Assembly: GCA_033961575.1 (NCBI GenBank)
Contig: CM066733.1
Coordinates: forward strand, 65,284,921 to 65,348,920
Source: Aselliscus stoliczkanus
Taxonomy: Eukaryota > Chordata > Mammalia > Chiroptera > Hipposideridae
Reading direction: 5' to 3'
Length of the DNA stretch: 64,000 bases
The notes beneath the pieces are model-generated. The model was not told the origin of the DNA. It did not search any database and worked only from the letters and a program-made list of their open reading frames with translations. The position numbers were made by a program, and so were the translations under genes. Positions 23,346-35,924 of the stretch are shown piece by piece. How positions within the stretch are numbered: position 1 is the stretch's first letter; each line of letters opens with the position of its first letter.

Positions 23346-24094
23346 AATAATTTTTAACACATAAAATTTTTTAAAAGTCAGACTCTGAATGTGTTTAAAT
23401 TTTTTTTTTAAATGGCTAACAGGCCACCATGGTTAGTGACGGACCAGTTCTTGACAGAAGTAAAAGGCACATGGGGCTAATCCTTTGAGTGGCACATAAG
23501 ATAGGTGCTCTCAGCCTCATGAATAGGAAAAAAACAGTAACCATTTTTAAACACACACGCACAGTCATTTTTATACATTAAGAGTCCATTAATTCCTGGG
23601 GCAAACTTTCAAATCCCCAGCAGTACCACAATACACAAAGAATACAAATCCATTGTAAGATGGGACAAATGAGTCTCAATTATGCCCCCTGCATTCTGAT
23701 TCTCTTGTTTGACTCAACAAATCTCAGAGATAAACTATGAACATATAGTTACATACTGTGTGATGAGCAACAGCTGGCAGCCAGAAACCCATGTTCACTG
23801 ACTATTAGAGTCTGAGCTGGGTCCAGAGTGTTGCTAGACAATGATGCACATTATTAAAAGATGGAACCAGAAGCTTAATATTGCCTTCTCGGTATCATAA
23901 TACATCGGCTACATGAGCTTCAAAAAGAAAGCAGTAAAATGCTTTGGGGCCACTGTTTCTTAAAAACTAAATAACATAAAATAGGTATTAGAATCTATTT
24001 GTATTATAGAGGAGATAGAGCAAGGAAAGAACTAAAAAGTACAAAGGTTTGGCACTTGGGGTCCAGGTGTTTTTTTCTTATTCATTAACCCAGT

Positions 24095-24222
24095 GATTTT
24101 TGTTATGAATCACTCTCCTTAATATGCAGTCTCCTTCATGAAGACTTTGGTCCACTGTTCCCAGCAACTATGACAGTGCCTGGAATGAAGCAGGTGTTCA
24201 ATAAACACCTATGGAACTCAAT
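24095..24222 (+). repeat. L2-like remnant
   Basis: ctatgacagtgcctggaatg..aggtgttcaataaacacc is the L2 3'-end pattern. Confidence 0.5.
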
Positions 24223-24589
24223 GGAACCATCAGAGAAACATAAAAAAGTCATTTGTTATAGTCAATACCCTACCTACCACCATTGCTACTACCACCACCA
24301 CCACCCAAAAAAGTACTCTAAAAACAAGATCTAAATTCTAAGTGATTGCTGAGTGTACACAAGGAAATAAGATGGATTTGCAGAAACCAATAATGAAGTA
24401 AGTTTTGGTAAGTTTTTGGCAAATCTGACCCAACATCACAAACCTCACTTAGTCCTAATAAGGAAGAATTAGATTGTCACATAAATTACTGTCTGCTCTC
24501 CGTACATTAAAATGAGGCTAGTTCCCTCTCTCAATTTAGCACAGGAAGAAAAAGCCCTACTTATCCTTTCTTTTACACCCTTTCAGCTT

Positions 24590-24850
24590 TGTCATTTAAA
24601 AAAAATATTTAAAGTCACAAAAGTAATGTTTTTATTTTAGAAAATGATGAAAAAGGAAAATTACTTCTAATTCTACCATTAAGGTTTAATAGCATAACAT
24701 TAACACTTATGCTTTTTCATTTTCCTGTTTATATTTTCCCATGTTTACATCTGCTTTTCCTAATGAGAAATACACAGTTCAGTAACCTTTTTCCTTAACA
24801 ATACACTATGATAATCTTTCTGCCTAATTAAATATTTCATTTAACCAAAT
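24590..24850 (+). repeat. L1-like 3' remnant
   Basis: Reads like the old L1ME 3' region (agaaaatgatgaaaaaggaa, ctaattctaccattaagg, attttcccatgtttacatc). Decayed; assigned by pattern only. Confidence 0.4.
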
Positions 24851-25689
24851 CCTAACAGTGTCAAATGAATTTCATCTTTCTTGTAGGCATCATCAAAGAG
24901 ATCTAGTGACTTATTCTCAAGCATCCAAATCCTTCTTCAAGTCTGCTGCTTGCCCTACTAGTTTTTCCTTAAAGCCAACCCTCCAAGGAAGCATAATATT
25001 TGCCTCTGGACTCCCTTTATTCGAACTGTGGCCATTTTGTTTATTGGAGGTTAAACATCTCCCTTTCCTTTCCCCAAATCCAGCTACTTAAAGCCTAGTC
25101 TTAGTCGTGAACCACAATTACTGAGATGGTTTCTCACAAAGTCACAAGACACTGGTGTGTGCCTTTGAACATTTACCACTGCAACTGTTAGTAAATACTT
25201 TTTCTGAAATTTCACATTTCAAAGAAGTTAAAAATATGCCAAGAGTTTTAAAGGCCACCTTCAGAGTCAATTAGCACCTATCAATTTTTATCCAATTACT
25301 TTGATAAAAGATCCACCTGATTTACTTCAATAGTGAAGAAACACTATATATGGTTGGTATAAAAATAGTATTTGGACTTCTTAAATATATAAAAGAATCC
25401 CTTGATATACAAAATTTGGTGCAGAAAAAATAGTGAATTAGAGTTGACAAGGGAAAATTTTCTCCCTAGCTCTTTCAGGTAATGAGTTTGGATGACTAGA
25501 AAATAACACAGGCAGAAGGGCCTTTTAAATTATAAGGGTTTTTTTCAAGTCTCTGTGGCAGTTTTTTGTTTGTTTGTTTTACTTTGGGAGTACTTTAATC
25601 AAAGTCTGTGAGGAATGTAATTCGATACCCAAATTTGTACTTAATTCATGATCTTTCAGGAAAGCATATTATGATTCAGAAAAGGCTGA

Positions 25690-25925
25690 GTATTACATCA
25701 TGGTTATAACTACCATTTGTAGAACACTTTCAATGTGTCAGGCATTTTGTATACTTTATTTCTAGTCTTAATTAACCCTGTAAAATAAAGTTCACTTACA
25801 AATGAGATAACAAGCAGAAAAAATTGAAGTAAGTTACCCTCGGTCACCCAGTTAGTAAGTGTCAGAGCCAGGATTCAAATCCTGTACTGTCTAGCTCCAA
25901 AGCCAGGGCTCACTGACCACAGACT
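25690..25925 (+). repeat. MIR SINE, near full length
   Basis: acactttcaatgtgtcaggc, gtaagttaccctcggtcacc, cagttagtaagtgtcagagc, caggattcaaatcctgtact. Confidence 0.8.
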
Positions 25926-26245
25926 ATAAATAAATCACATGCCTGGGTTCCCTTAGTTCCGATCTGATGTAGGGATTAAACAGGCCAAAAAGGAGGATGA
26001 ATCCTGTTACTAACTGCTGCCAGCACCACCAGCATGCTCAGGGGGTAAAATGGAGACTTCCTGAGTCACATCACAGAAAATATCCTCTGGAGGGGAGAGG
26101 GTATAGAAAATATGTATATATACTGATTCTTAGTCGTGATTTGACTGTTCTACAGTGAGGTCTAAGTATCAGGTCTAAGTATCAGAATTCTTTTAAAGTT
26201 GTCTAGATGATTCTATGGACAGCCACTGAGAACTACCACTCTCAA

Positions 26246-26270
26246 GGTGGTGGTGGTGGTGGTGGGGGTG
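26246..26270. repeat. (GGT)n microsatellite
   Basis: Seven GGT units, about 110 bp downstream (transcript sense) of exon 4. Confidence 0.9.
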
Positions 26271-26378
26271 CCCCTAAACACCAAATACCAGTTACTTTTC
26301 CTTATTACATATACCTGGTAAAATCTGAAGCACAGGAACCAAAAGGTTAGAGGGAAAGACAGACAACCTGGACATTAC

Positions 26379-26644
26379 CTGGGCCGTATCTTCCATCAGT
26401 CCACGAATCTTCTCCACTACATCGTTGCGCCGGTGTTGGCGCAGAGCGCTAATTAGCTGTGCTAGGCTGGCTTCGGGCCCCCGGATGGTCCAGTGCTGCA
26501 GAGCTGCGTAGGCCCGCTCGTGGTCCGCTGTGTACCCGTTGGAGAAGGCGGCGACCTCCCTCTCACTGGCATTGCACAGAAACTGATAGATATCCTTCCA
26601 CTGGCTTCCCACTTGTGCTGCTACAAGCTTCAGGATGTCAATAC
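26379..26644 (-). CDS. TNFRSF21: TNFRSF21 exon 4: cytoplasmic death domain
   Basis: 266 nt: two bases completing Gly415 plus 88 codons, ending exactly on Gln503. The acceptor is ggaatag|GTATTGAC; the donor is GCCCAG|GTAATG. It encodes the whole death domain (human about 415-498) in one exon. The recognisable core is [20 protein letters not shown], then the segment with [15 protein letters not shown], then the last helices [20 protein letters not shown]. Death domains recruit adaptors by homotypic six-helix contacts; for DR6, TRADD-linked NF-kB/JNK signalling has been reported. The exon is isolated, with more than 20 kb of intron on each side, so skipping it would remove the death domain. Skipping would also shift the frame, because the upstream boundary is phase 1 and the downstream one phase 0. 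Confidence 0.97.
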
Positions 26645-27064
26645 CTATTCCAGAGACACACACAAAAAACAAAAACAAAAACAAAAACCAAGCATGTGAG
26701 GGAAGGTCTTTATCTAAGGCCATTCTGTTTTAATGAACTAAAACAAGTAAGCTTATTGTTATACATCGGGGGAATGCGTTGCCTTTTATAAGCCCTCAGC
26801 AAACGCAGCCCATCCTGCGGACTCGTTAGGTACCCTCCTGTGAATTTCACTTTCTGAATGTGGAACTAGAAACAGCAACAATCCTGAAAGTACAATAAAT
26901 CAACCTTAAAAGATGTTTTTGGAAGCCAAACCCAAACAAAGGAATCATTCTGATAAAAACAACTGGAACCAAATAAAGTAAGAGGCTCCCAGATTTTAAA
27001 AGTAGTGACTTCATGAAATCTAGAAAAAGAGAAGCCACAGGTTAAAAAAAACTGCAATGGAGTT

Positions 27065-27520
27065 GGGCCGGCCGAGTGGCGCATTGGTTAAGACCTGGCT
27101 TGGGATGCCAGCGACCCGGGTGGCCCCAGTTCGGTTCCTACATATGAGGGCCAGTGATACTGCCCTCTACAGCTAACAACAACTCCACCTGGAGTTGGGC
27201 TGCCGAGCCCTGGCGACTGTGTAGGCTGCAGCCCCTGCTGCAGTGGGCTGCCATGGGCTACTGTGAGTGGCCGGCAGCCAGCGTGAGTGGCTGGCAGCCA
27301 ATGTGAGCTGCCAATAGCCGCGGTGAGTGACCACCCAGAGGCCGGCGACCGATCTGCCTCACCCGGGAAGAGCACAATGACGATGCCAACATGGGCCAGT
27401 GAAGCAACGTCCTCCACAACTAAGCTGAAGAACAAAAAAGACAGCAACTTGTCTATTCCCCTTCCCCGATTCCCCAACGCTGTTTCCCTCCCCCAATTCT
27501 GCAATAAAATCTTTAAAAAA
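27065..27520 (+). mobile_element. Bat tRNA-derived SINE, full long form
   Basis: Head ggccggccgagtggcgcatt, a variant tRNA arm with the small extra piece gacccgggtgg, the GC-rich body with gtgagtggc repeats, an aggctgcagcc segment, and a 3' end gcaataaaatcttt. The flanking duplication is weak (aaaaactg). Confidence 0.9.
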
Positions 27521-27744
27521 TAAAACAAAAACTGTCTGGGTGGGTAAGGTGCTCAGATTTTGGCAAGGGTGTCCATTATGTCAACTGACACGTACCCAGC
27601 TGTTCCAGCCCAACAAAGGAGTTCCTCTAAGAACTTCTGACTTCTTGTGCACTAATTTATGCTCAAGAAGCAATTTTCTGATCCATTATTCAGTCTCCTA
27701 AACTGACAAGCACAGTTATAATGAAGACAACAGTTAAAATGACA

Positions 27745-27935
27745 CTACAATAATAATAGCTATTATCTTTCAGGCATTATGTTACAGCATTTGCTCATTG
27801 AACATCTTTATAAAGCATTAACATTGCAATTGAACAGGTAAGAGAAAAAAAACTTAGAAAAGTTATTCAATTTGCCTAATAGCACAAAGGTTGATGGGTT
27901 GGGTTTTGAGCCCAGTTTCCTGGATAATGTTATAC
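27745..27935 (+). repeat. MIR SINE remnant
   Basis: tctttcaggcattatgttac, gctcattgaacatctttata, cctaatagcacaaaggttga. Confidence 0.55.
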
Positions 27936-30544
27936 ATTGTCATTCTGGCTTATCAGTCACTTGGAAACTCAGTCAATGTGAGTCTACAGCCCCCAAATCT
28001 AATGAATACAGGGTGAAATGCCGAAATCAAATCTCAGACTCTGCAAACTCAGGAAAGGCACCCAGCACTGACCCTCTATGAGGTGCAGCTTTCACCGAGT
28101 AGCATGCTTTGGTGTCTTCCTCTTTACTGCATCTTCTCTCTGCAATTACACATTGGCCTTGCCCAAATTTACATACATGGAGTGTGCATGTAACCGCACG
28201 GTAAGGGCCATGGTAGTTTCCCACAACGAGTAGGTGAGGCCTTAGTCAATATCATGTCTTCCAATGAGGCCATACTCACATGACCTGATTACAGGAGTTA
28301 TTATAGTTAACAATGTCTTAAAAACATTTACTACTCATTAAACAAAATGGGGCCATGTTACCAAGTGAAGCTTAGTGAAGAAAGGAAAAGGGCGGAATAA
28401 AGAAGAGCTTTCTGTTACCATTAATTGAATTTTTCAGTTAACTAGAGGTCAACCAAGTAAAATAACAGCCATTTTTGCTCCATTCAATTGTTGAGAGAAA
28501 TATTTATAAACTGAGCTATCAATTTTTGCCTAAGAAAAGAGCAATACTGATTCTAGAAGTTCCTTGGAAAATGAAGGACTCTGATTCTTCAGTATAAAAC
28601 CTTCCTCTGCCATGCAACCCTATTCAGGCAGAATTTAGAAGCTTGCATCCACACCCTGAATCAACCTCCTGAAAATGGTTTTCGAAAAAGAAGTTCCTAG
28701 TGGAGGCTGCTTTCCTGTCCACTGTAAAGTAAATGTAGAATGCCACAAATTGAGACATTATTGTACTTCTCACACTATTTTCTTTGGCAGTGAAAATATA
28801 CTTAAACCAGTGTACTTGTCAGTTTTTATAGCAATGTTTAGCCAGATACAGAGCTTTTGATTTCAAGCAAACAGACTCCTCAAAAACCCATGTCCTATTT
28901 AAAACCCCACAGGTAACTTTGAGGAGTTAAGGCAGCTCTTTGTGGTTAACGTGGTAGATTGTGCCAAACACCAGAAGGCTTGTTAGTTCCTGTATCTTAA
29001 TTTAGGTCAATTTGACTAAGGTCCACAGTGTCTTACATGAAAACATGACTGTGTTTTCTTGTATGTTGGTCCATTGCTTAAATCTTCATAATGCCAATGA
29101 CATGTGGCTTTGGGCAAACCACTAACTGTCATGTCCATTTCCTCATTTGTACAATGGAGATACTCACTATGGTCCCTGGGGATGAGCTGATTAACATTTT
29201 CTATAGAGTTGATTTATTTTTGGAAGTACCCCATAATTATAAATGCTCCATATACTAGGCACTACAACTCAAGACTACATGCATTTCTGATGCAAATATA
29301 TGGCCTTTATAGAGTAATTACAGAGTTGAAAAGGTTTAAGCTTAACAACAGCTCCTTCTTCTAAAACCCAGCATTTATACTTTTTTTTTTCAGCCACAAA
29401 ATAAAGGAAAAAAAGAAAAACACAAAGAATAGATACAATGAGATTTTCCCGCAACTAAAATTGACCAGAAGTTATATTTAAGGCCTACGAATTCAGTTTC
29501 ACCTTATTCATTTACTATGAAAACATGGAGTCAACTCACGCAAACCAGGCTGGGCTCAGTAATGTTCTCCACCACTATCCCCCTCCCACTGCAGAGCTGA
29601 TAAATTTAAAGATGGCGGAGACACTGGCTCCCTCTGGTGACATCAGCCTTTGAGCCTAGCACACAATCACAAAACCCCAGCAGGAGAAAGTGAGACCAGT
29701 CTGAACTAGCCAGTGAGTTTGATGAACCTGGTCCGCCCCCCTGACCACCAAGGAGAAAAGAAAAAAGTGCAGAATAGTATTTATTGAGCAGCCACTGTGT
29801 TACCGTTTGCTGGACTGATTAGCCTTTATGAACTTTTTTAAAACAAAAAGAATTTATAACTAAGAAAGTGTAGTAACATTAATGAAACACAAAATTTGAT
29901 GGTCTTTGAAAGTGTTCTTTCTTTAGAAAAAAGTTTCAGGCAAAATTAAATACAACCGTAGAGAAAAGCAATAAGGCGATTAAAGCAAACTGAGAGAGTT
30001 ATCTCTATGGAGAGGGAGGGGAATATTACTGGGTAGGGGCAGAGCAAGAACTTCAGTGTTACTCACAAGTTCTGTTTTCTAAAGTAGATGGTGAGAAAAA
30101 TATGGGTCTTCTTTTTATTTTGTTACTCTATTTGGTGTTTATCATTCCACTTTAAACTATATCTATCACACACATAAATAACATATATTTATACATACTT
30201 TATATACACACATACTATTATGTGGGATATATCTAATTTTTTAGGTTTTTGATTTGATTGATGAGGAATCTCATGTAGAAAAGTTGCTGTCCAGTTCAAG
30301 GTCACCCAGCAGGTTAGGGGTACCTCCATTGTGGTTAACAGGGAATGGAGTGAAGTGGAGGAGCATTATTATTCACTGGAATTATGTGCCTAGGGCGTGG
30401 CCATCTAGTCTACACAGTAATACTATGTGTATGTTTCTTACTGGCCTGTTATTACTGACCAAGCAAATGCTAGGAAAAGTTTTCTCTGGGGCTAGCAAGT
30501 TTATTTCTATTCTTTAAAACTATGGTAACCCGCCCCCCCAAAAA

Positions 30545-30740
30545 AGTCAGCAAACTTTTTCTGTAATGTGCAACAGTAACTATTTTAGACTTTGAGAACC
30601 ATCTGATCTCTGTCAAAACATGAAAGCAGCCCTAGACAATACAAACAAGTGTGGTTGTGTTCTAATTAAAACTTTATATACAAAAACTAATGGTGGGCTG
30701 GATATGGCATGTGCTGTAGTTCACCAATCCCTGAAACAAT
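30545..30740 (+). mobile_element. hAT-type (Charlie-like) remnant
   Basis: tcagcaaactttttctgtaa, attttagactttgagaacca, ttctaattaaaactttatat and a terminus caccaatccctg. Confidence 0.65.
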
Positions 30741-30801
30741 AGCAATTTAAAGAGACCTAGGTTATCCAATGGCATAGGTATTTAGAAAAGCATTTTGTTA
30801 A

Positions 30802-30802
<1 letters not shown>

Positions 30803-30844
<42 letters not shown>
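30803..30844. repeat. (AC)n microsatellite
   Basis: 21 uninterrupted AC units. Confidence 0.97.
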
Positions 30845-30845
<1 letters not shown>

Positions 30846-31279
30846 AATAACAACAATGAAAGTTTCTATTCTAATCATTAACCTCAATGTGAAATGATAG
30901 TAAATAAAATAGAGACCAATTCTCTGCTTAGCCATCTGTTCCATCAGAGTTCCAAGAGTTTCCATCTAGACTGGAAAGTCTCTGTGTGTTGAATTGATCT
31001 GAATTGTTTAGCTAAATGTTATGCCAAATCTTTTTCTGAGGTTGGAAAGCAAGAACCTTCTACCCACTGATGTGCTGACAAGGCATGGAGCTTAACTTTG
31101 CTCTTTCTATGACATCAGGTACTGGGACTCCAGGAATGGCTGAAGTTTCTAAACAAGTCATCAATGGAGTCAAGCTGTACAAACCAGAGTCTGTACTTGC
31201 CACAAGTGATGTATGCAAAGGTGGCCCTGGCCCCAGGTAAATGGCTTGTGAAATTTTAAGGTACAAGTAGTGAAAAGAT

Positions 31280-31430
31280 CATGAACATGAACTTTGTAGT
31301 CACAAGATATGGTTTCCAACTCCATGACCTTGGGCTAACGACAACCTCTAAGAGATTGGTGTCCACATCAATAAAATGAAAATACCACCTCTTATCTCAT
31401 AGGGTGGTAAAAGAGATTTATGGGATCAAG
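31280..31430 (-). repeat. MIR SINE remnant
   Basis: ccatgaccttgggctaacga..atcaataaaatgaaaatacc..ctcatagggtggtaaaagag. Confidence 0.65.
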
Positions 31431-32417
31431 TGTAAAGCCATCAAGTACAGTACCTCAGTGCAGACTGGTTCTCCAACTCTGTCCCCCCCAATTCTCTGTT
31501 GACAAGTATCATCACTGAGGCAGTGTACCTAAAAGGTGGGAGGAGTTCTGCAGAGACAAATGTTTTAGCACCAGGATGATAGGTGCTGAACAATGAATGA
31601 AGCCAAGCGCCAGAGTCCCAGCTTCCTGGGCATTTCAGGACTTCACTTATACATGTCAGGAGGTGTCCCATTATACAGGAGGGGCATCATCCACAGAAAG
31701 GCAAATATATAAGGAAAAATACTGCTGCTGCCCCTGCCTCACGCAGGGCATCAGAACAGTACACACTGCAGACACTGCCCAGACCTGCTATGGGAAGCGC
31801 AAGAGAGGTAAGAGGTATGAAGTGATCAACTGGGTTATTATGGAAGAAAGGGCATTCTCCACTGCATTCTAAAACCCAGAATTAGATAGTATCTGGGTGA
31901 CAACTCTAATTTAAGGCTCCTTTTTCAAGCTCAATGTGAGCTTCAGGATGCAAAAAAGTGTCCCTCTTCTTTTTATAAAAACCTGAATTAACTTTTATAA
32001 TCAGAGAAGGTATTAAAGCTCTTTCCTTTTGGAGATAAATACCGGAAATGAGTGCCATTGTTAAGAACTCATATTAAAGCCTTTCCTGGACAAGATATGA
32101 AGGACAGTGATGACAGAGAGGAGGAAACAAAGACCATCTGAAACTCCCCACACAGCATCTGGGTTCCATGCTGTACAACTGGGCTTCACACATAAAGGAT
32201 GCATGGAAGAGATGGATATGTTTATAAGCTTTTTCATGGTACAAAATTCCCATCATTTAAAAGAGTCAAGCATTTCCATTGCATCTCAGGTCTCATTATC
32301 CTGTTAGAAAGAGAGTAGAGGGACAAACAATGAGAAAATTCCCATGGAGATAATTAATGCACCATCTCCTCCCAGAACAGATAACTCCAGGATTATCCCT
32401 GAGCTGGCTGGTCTCTA

Positions 32418-32419
<2 letters not shown>

Positions 32420-32469
<50 letters not shown>
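32420..32469. repeat. (AC)n microsatellite
   Basis: About 25 uninterrupted AC units, the longest pure dinucleotide tract in the window. Confidence 0.97.
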
Positions 32470-32470
<1 letters not shown>

Positions 32471-33821
32471 CTGTCTCCTGAGATGCACATGGAATACAGG
32501 AGACCTGGGCTCAAGACCACTTCCCCTTTACCACCACTTGACCCCTGCCACACCTGGCAGACATGCTCATCACTGGCATGAGATCCGACCTCAAGCTTAC
32601 AAATTACAGATGCAAGGGCAAAGATGGACACCAACACATACAGCATATGTGCAGAACAATGTATAGGCCAAGTTCAGAAATTTGAATAAAATCCTGGCTT
32701 TAGCATTCCTACAATGGATGTTCTTGCCTGTACAATGGTCATGTCCGCAGAGGTACCTTTTCCAACCAACTTTTGCCCCCAAGTTCCCATCTTCTTCGAT
32801 TACTCTTATCCCCAGCACCTCTCAGATTCTGGCACATGATAGGAGTAACAAGGAGTATCTTTGAATGAATGGATGAATGGGAGCCTTTTTGTCACCCTGC
32901 TTCTCTTGCTTGAATGTCCTCACCATCTTGTTAATGTCTGTAACAAGCCACTGAGTACCTGAGCAACCAACCACATACCATCACACCCTTTCCACGTGGC
33001 CCTGCAATACCTCCAACTCTCTAATAATGACATGGGAGGCCCACCATGTTGTCACCTGTGGGTGAAACCCGAGCTTTCTAGCACAGGAACCCGGCTCATG
33101 TGCAAGAAACTCTCCTTCTGTGAGTGCCCTCTTCCCACTGAGGATGGTCCACCATGCCCATGTCAGAGACCAGAGGTCACAAGGCACTAAGTTCCCCTGG
33201 GTTCTCCCACTGCAGAGATAAGCCATCCAAGCAATAGTCTGTCTGGCCTGATCACAGAGTAAGTGCTCTGAAAAGTAACAACCCCACATGTACATGTGTT
33301 TCACAATAATCAGTACATCACAAGATGGTTAAAAAATGGTATATCAACAGGGATCGCTCCCAAAGCATCACCCAGGAAATTGTTTTATCAGCAATGGTAA
33401 CTTAAGGTTTGCCCTGAGTTTAAAAAAGCTCCTTTCCTGGTTGAGGTACAAAAGTTGAAGGAAATGTTTAGACTTTATTTTAAACCCCAAAAGTGATTTC
33501 TAAAGCAGAAGGTTCAATGGACAATCATTCTAAGTCAGCTCTGACGAATTTCAGGAGCTACTAAAACCATTCATGAAGTTGATGGACAGAATGTTTACCA
33601 CTGACAAACTACCAAAACAAAACAGCAGACAAATTTTCCAGATGGGAGAAACAGATATCACTGATGCTGGGTGACAAACTAATAATCTTTTATTTCATTC
33701 CACCTGAGAACTGTACAACACAGTTAGAATCGTGTTGTCAGACTGGATGGAAAAGAGGCAAGATTGTGGCTAAAATTTTGCCATACTTCACTGATTCTAA
33801 GACATCTGAATGCATATTTTA

Positions 33822-33953
33822 TTTATTTATTTTTATTTTTATTTTTATTTTTTATTTTTTGAGGGCAGTGTCACTGGCCCTCACATGTGGGACCCGAACC
33901 GGGGCCGCTGGCATCCCAAGCCAGCTCCCGACCACCGTGCCACATGGCCGGCC
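33822..33953 (-). mobile_element. Bat tRNA-derived SINE, short form, reverse
   Basis: Reverse-complement copy: T-rich tail, then gagggcagtgtcactggccc and, at the far end, catggccggccc. Perfect 16-bp duplication ctgaatgcatatttta at 33806-33821 and 33954-33969. Confidence 0.93.
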
Positions 33954-35324
33954 CTGAATGCATATTTTAATCAATGCCTTTTCATAGATTGGTTGCGGTG
34001 GGGGTTTTTTTCTTCGTGGTGTATAAAATAATGAATGGTAGGTCTCACAATGAAAGTTGCCTTATATTTGATGAAATATTTTTCTAGTTTTTAAAATTCA
34101 ATCTATCAACAACATACCTAATATGTGGAATTCTGTATATACACTATGATGTTAATGACATTGAAGAATGATCAACAGAATTCTAGAAATTCCTCATCCT
34201 CTGCAAAATCTGCTTACATAATACCTGACCAGGTTGATTCGAGGACACCAATTTTTAAGGATTTTTTTTTTCCTATTTGAATTTTAGCCCTACGGGGAGA
34301 AAATGCTAATTTGTTTTTCGGTATTCCAAATGGATTAAATTAAAGGCTGTTAGATAAATTATAGAATAAAATATGCATTTTTAAAAAAATACCTCCCTTC
34401 TAAAGCCTGGAGGAAGAAATCATCACTGGGTGGGCCTGGGGAGGACAGCACCCCCAGGGCCAAGGCCACTGTGTCTTCAGCCACTCGGCACGAGATAATG
34501 CTTTTTAGACTGTAGCAATAAGAGGCTTTTCTCCTGTGACAGCTCTGTATGCTTTATAATGCTCAAACATCCTAAGAGGTTAAACAGAAAGATGCTGCCT
34601 CCTGGAAGAGGCATTACTGGAAGCAAAGGCAGAAAAGGCAGAGGGATTGGGGGTGTGGAAGAGCCCACCTCTTCCTTCCACTGAAAAATGGCTGCAGCTG
34701 GGGCAGCCCTGGGGGCAGACCGCTGGGGACACAGCAGCCTCTTAAAGGGAATAACCTGCTGCCTTCAGGGGGACTTCTCAGCGTGTTTACACTTCAAGTC
34801 TACTTCCTATAGGAAATTTGGGCTGACAGACAGGATGACTGTCTGGAATTTCTAGTCAAGGAGGCTCCTGGCAAAGGAAGGAAGGCTGCTTCAGTTGCAG
34901 CAGCTATGGCTGCCTCTGCCTGGTGCTGAGAAACCCAAGTTCAACAGATGTTGAGTTCAGATTAGCGGGACACCATCGCCCCTGATTTATTTAAAACAGC
35001 TCTTCTTTTTTTAAAACAGCCCTTAGAGCCTCAACCATTGGCTATCTGGCTTTAGAATTTTTCCATTTCCAGCAATCCAAGAAAAAAGTAGGAAAACGGA
35101 GCAACTTCTAAAGAGGAAAACTCATTCTATTGATGACAGTTCTGGAGTCGTTTCATTTCAGAACAAGATGGGTTTTGCTAATAAGGGAGGTCAATGTTTC
35201 TTGATTGAGCATGGTAAAAGGAAAAAAAATTAAAAATCAACCACAGAAACCTGGAAATTTCTAACCTGGAAAAATAAAAATCCAGATTTTTATAAATCTG
35301 GATTCTAAGAATCAAGGGGCAGTG

Positions 35325-35525
35325 TGTAGAGTAAGATTGGTGCCCAAGTTTAAAACCTGGTACTGCCATTTTTTAGCTGTGTGACCTCAGGAAAGTTAGT
35401 CTTTGTACCTCAGTTTCCCCCTCTCTAACATGGCAATGATAGTGGCCTACCTCATAGGTTAAGAAAATTAAGTTAACCTTTATAAAATGCTTCAACAGGA
35501 TATGGCACTCGGTAAACCTAAGTCT
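35325..35525 (-). repeat. MIR SINE remnant
   Basis: ttagctgtgtgacctcagga, acctcagtttccccctctc, gcctacctcataggttaaga. Confidence 0.75.
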
Positions 35526-35788
35526 TTGTTAAAGAAAGGTAAACAATGAAAGCTTAATGGTAGCAGAAACCTTTCTTATAAGGTTAAAAAAACATATTAG
35601 TAGTCACAGTTTATATCATCTTATCTTTCTCAGATCACCTCTTGATCTCGCCTACGTAGCAAACACCTCAAAACCTCATTTTAGAAAAAAAAATGAAGTG
35701 GAGAAGCGCTTATTATCAAATTCCTAACACATTTCATTTGTTCTTCATTCCGGAACACCAGAAATGGTGATTTTAAAAATTTAGCTGA

Positions 35789-35924
35789 GGGCCGGCCGAG
35801 TGGCACGGTGGTTAAGCGCTAGCTTGGGATGCCAGCGGCCCTGGTTCGGGTCCCACATATGAGGACCAGCAACACTGCCCTCAAAAAAAAAATAAAAAAA
35901 TCTTTAATTAAAATCTATTTAAAA
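35789..35924 (+). mobile_element. Bat tRNA-derived SINE, short form
   Basis: Near-consensus head and tRNA arm, B box GGTTCGGGTCC, A-rich tail interrupted by tctttaatta. Flanked by aaaaatttagctga (35775-35788) and aaaaaatcagctga (35925-35938). Confidence 0.91.

Larger units (their letters stand above)
5904..26378 (-). other. TNFRSF21: TNFRSF21 intron 4
   Basis: GT-AG intron of about 20.5 kb. It holds an MLT1-like LTR, the RPL13A retropseudogene, a possible solo LTR, L1/L2/MIR pieces, a Tc1-like palindrome, and short and long SINE copies at 15051, 17109, 18260, 21395, 22634 and 22763. The stretches 9040-11550, 11730-13490, 13930-15040, 18780-20260, 23350-24090 and 24850-25680 show only unique sequence, short tandem repeats or repeats too decayed for me to name. 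Confidence 0.9.
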
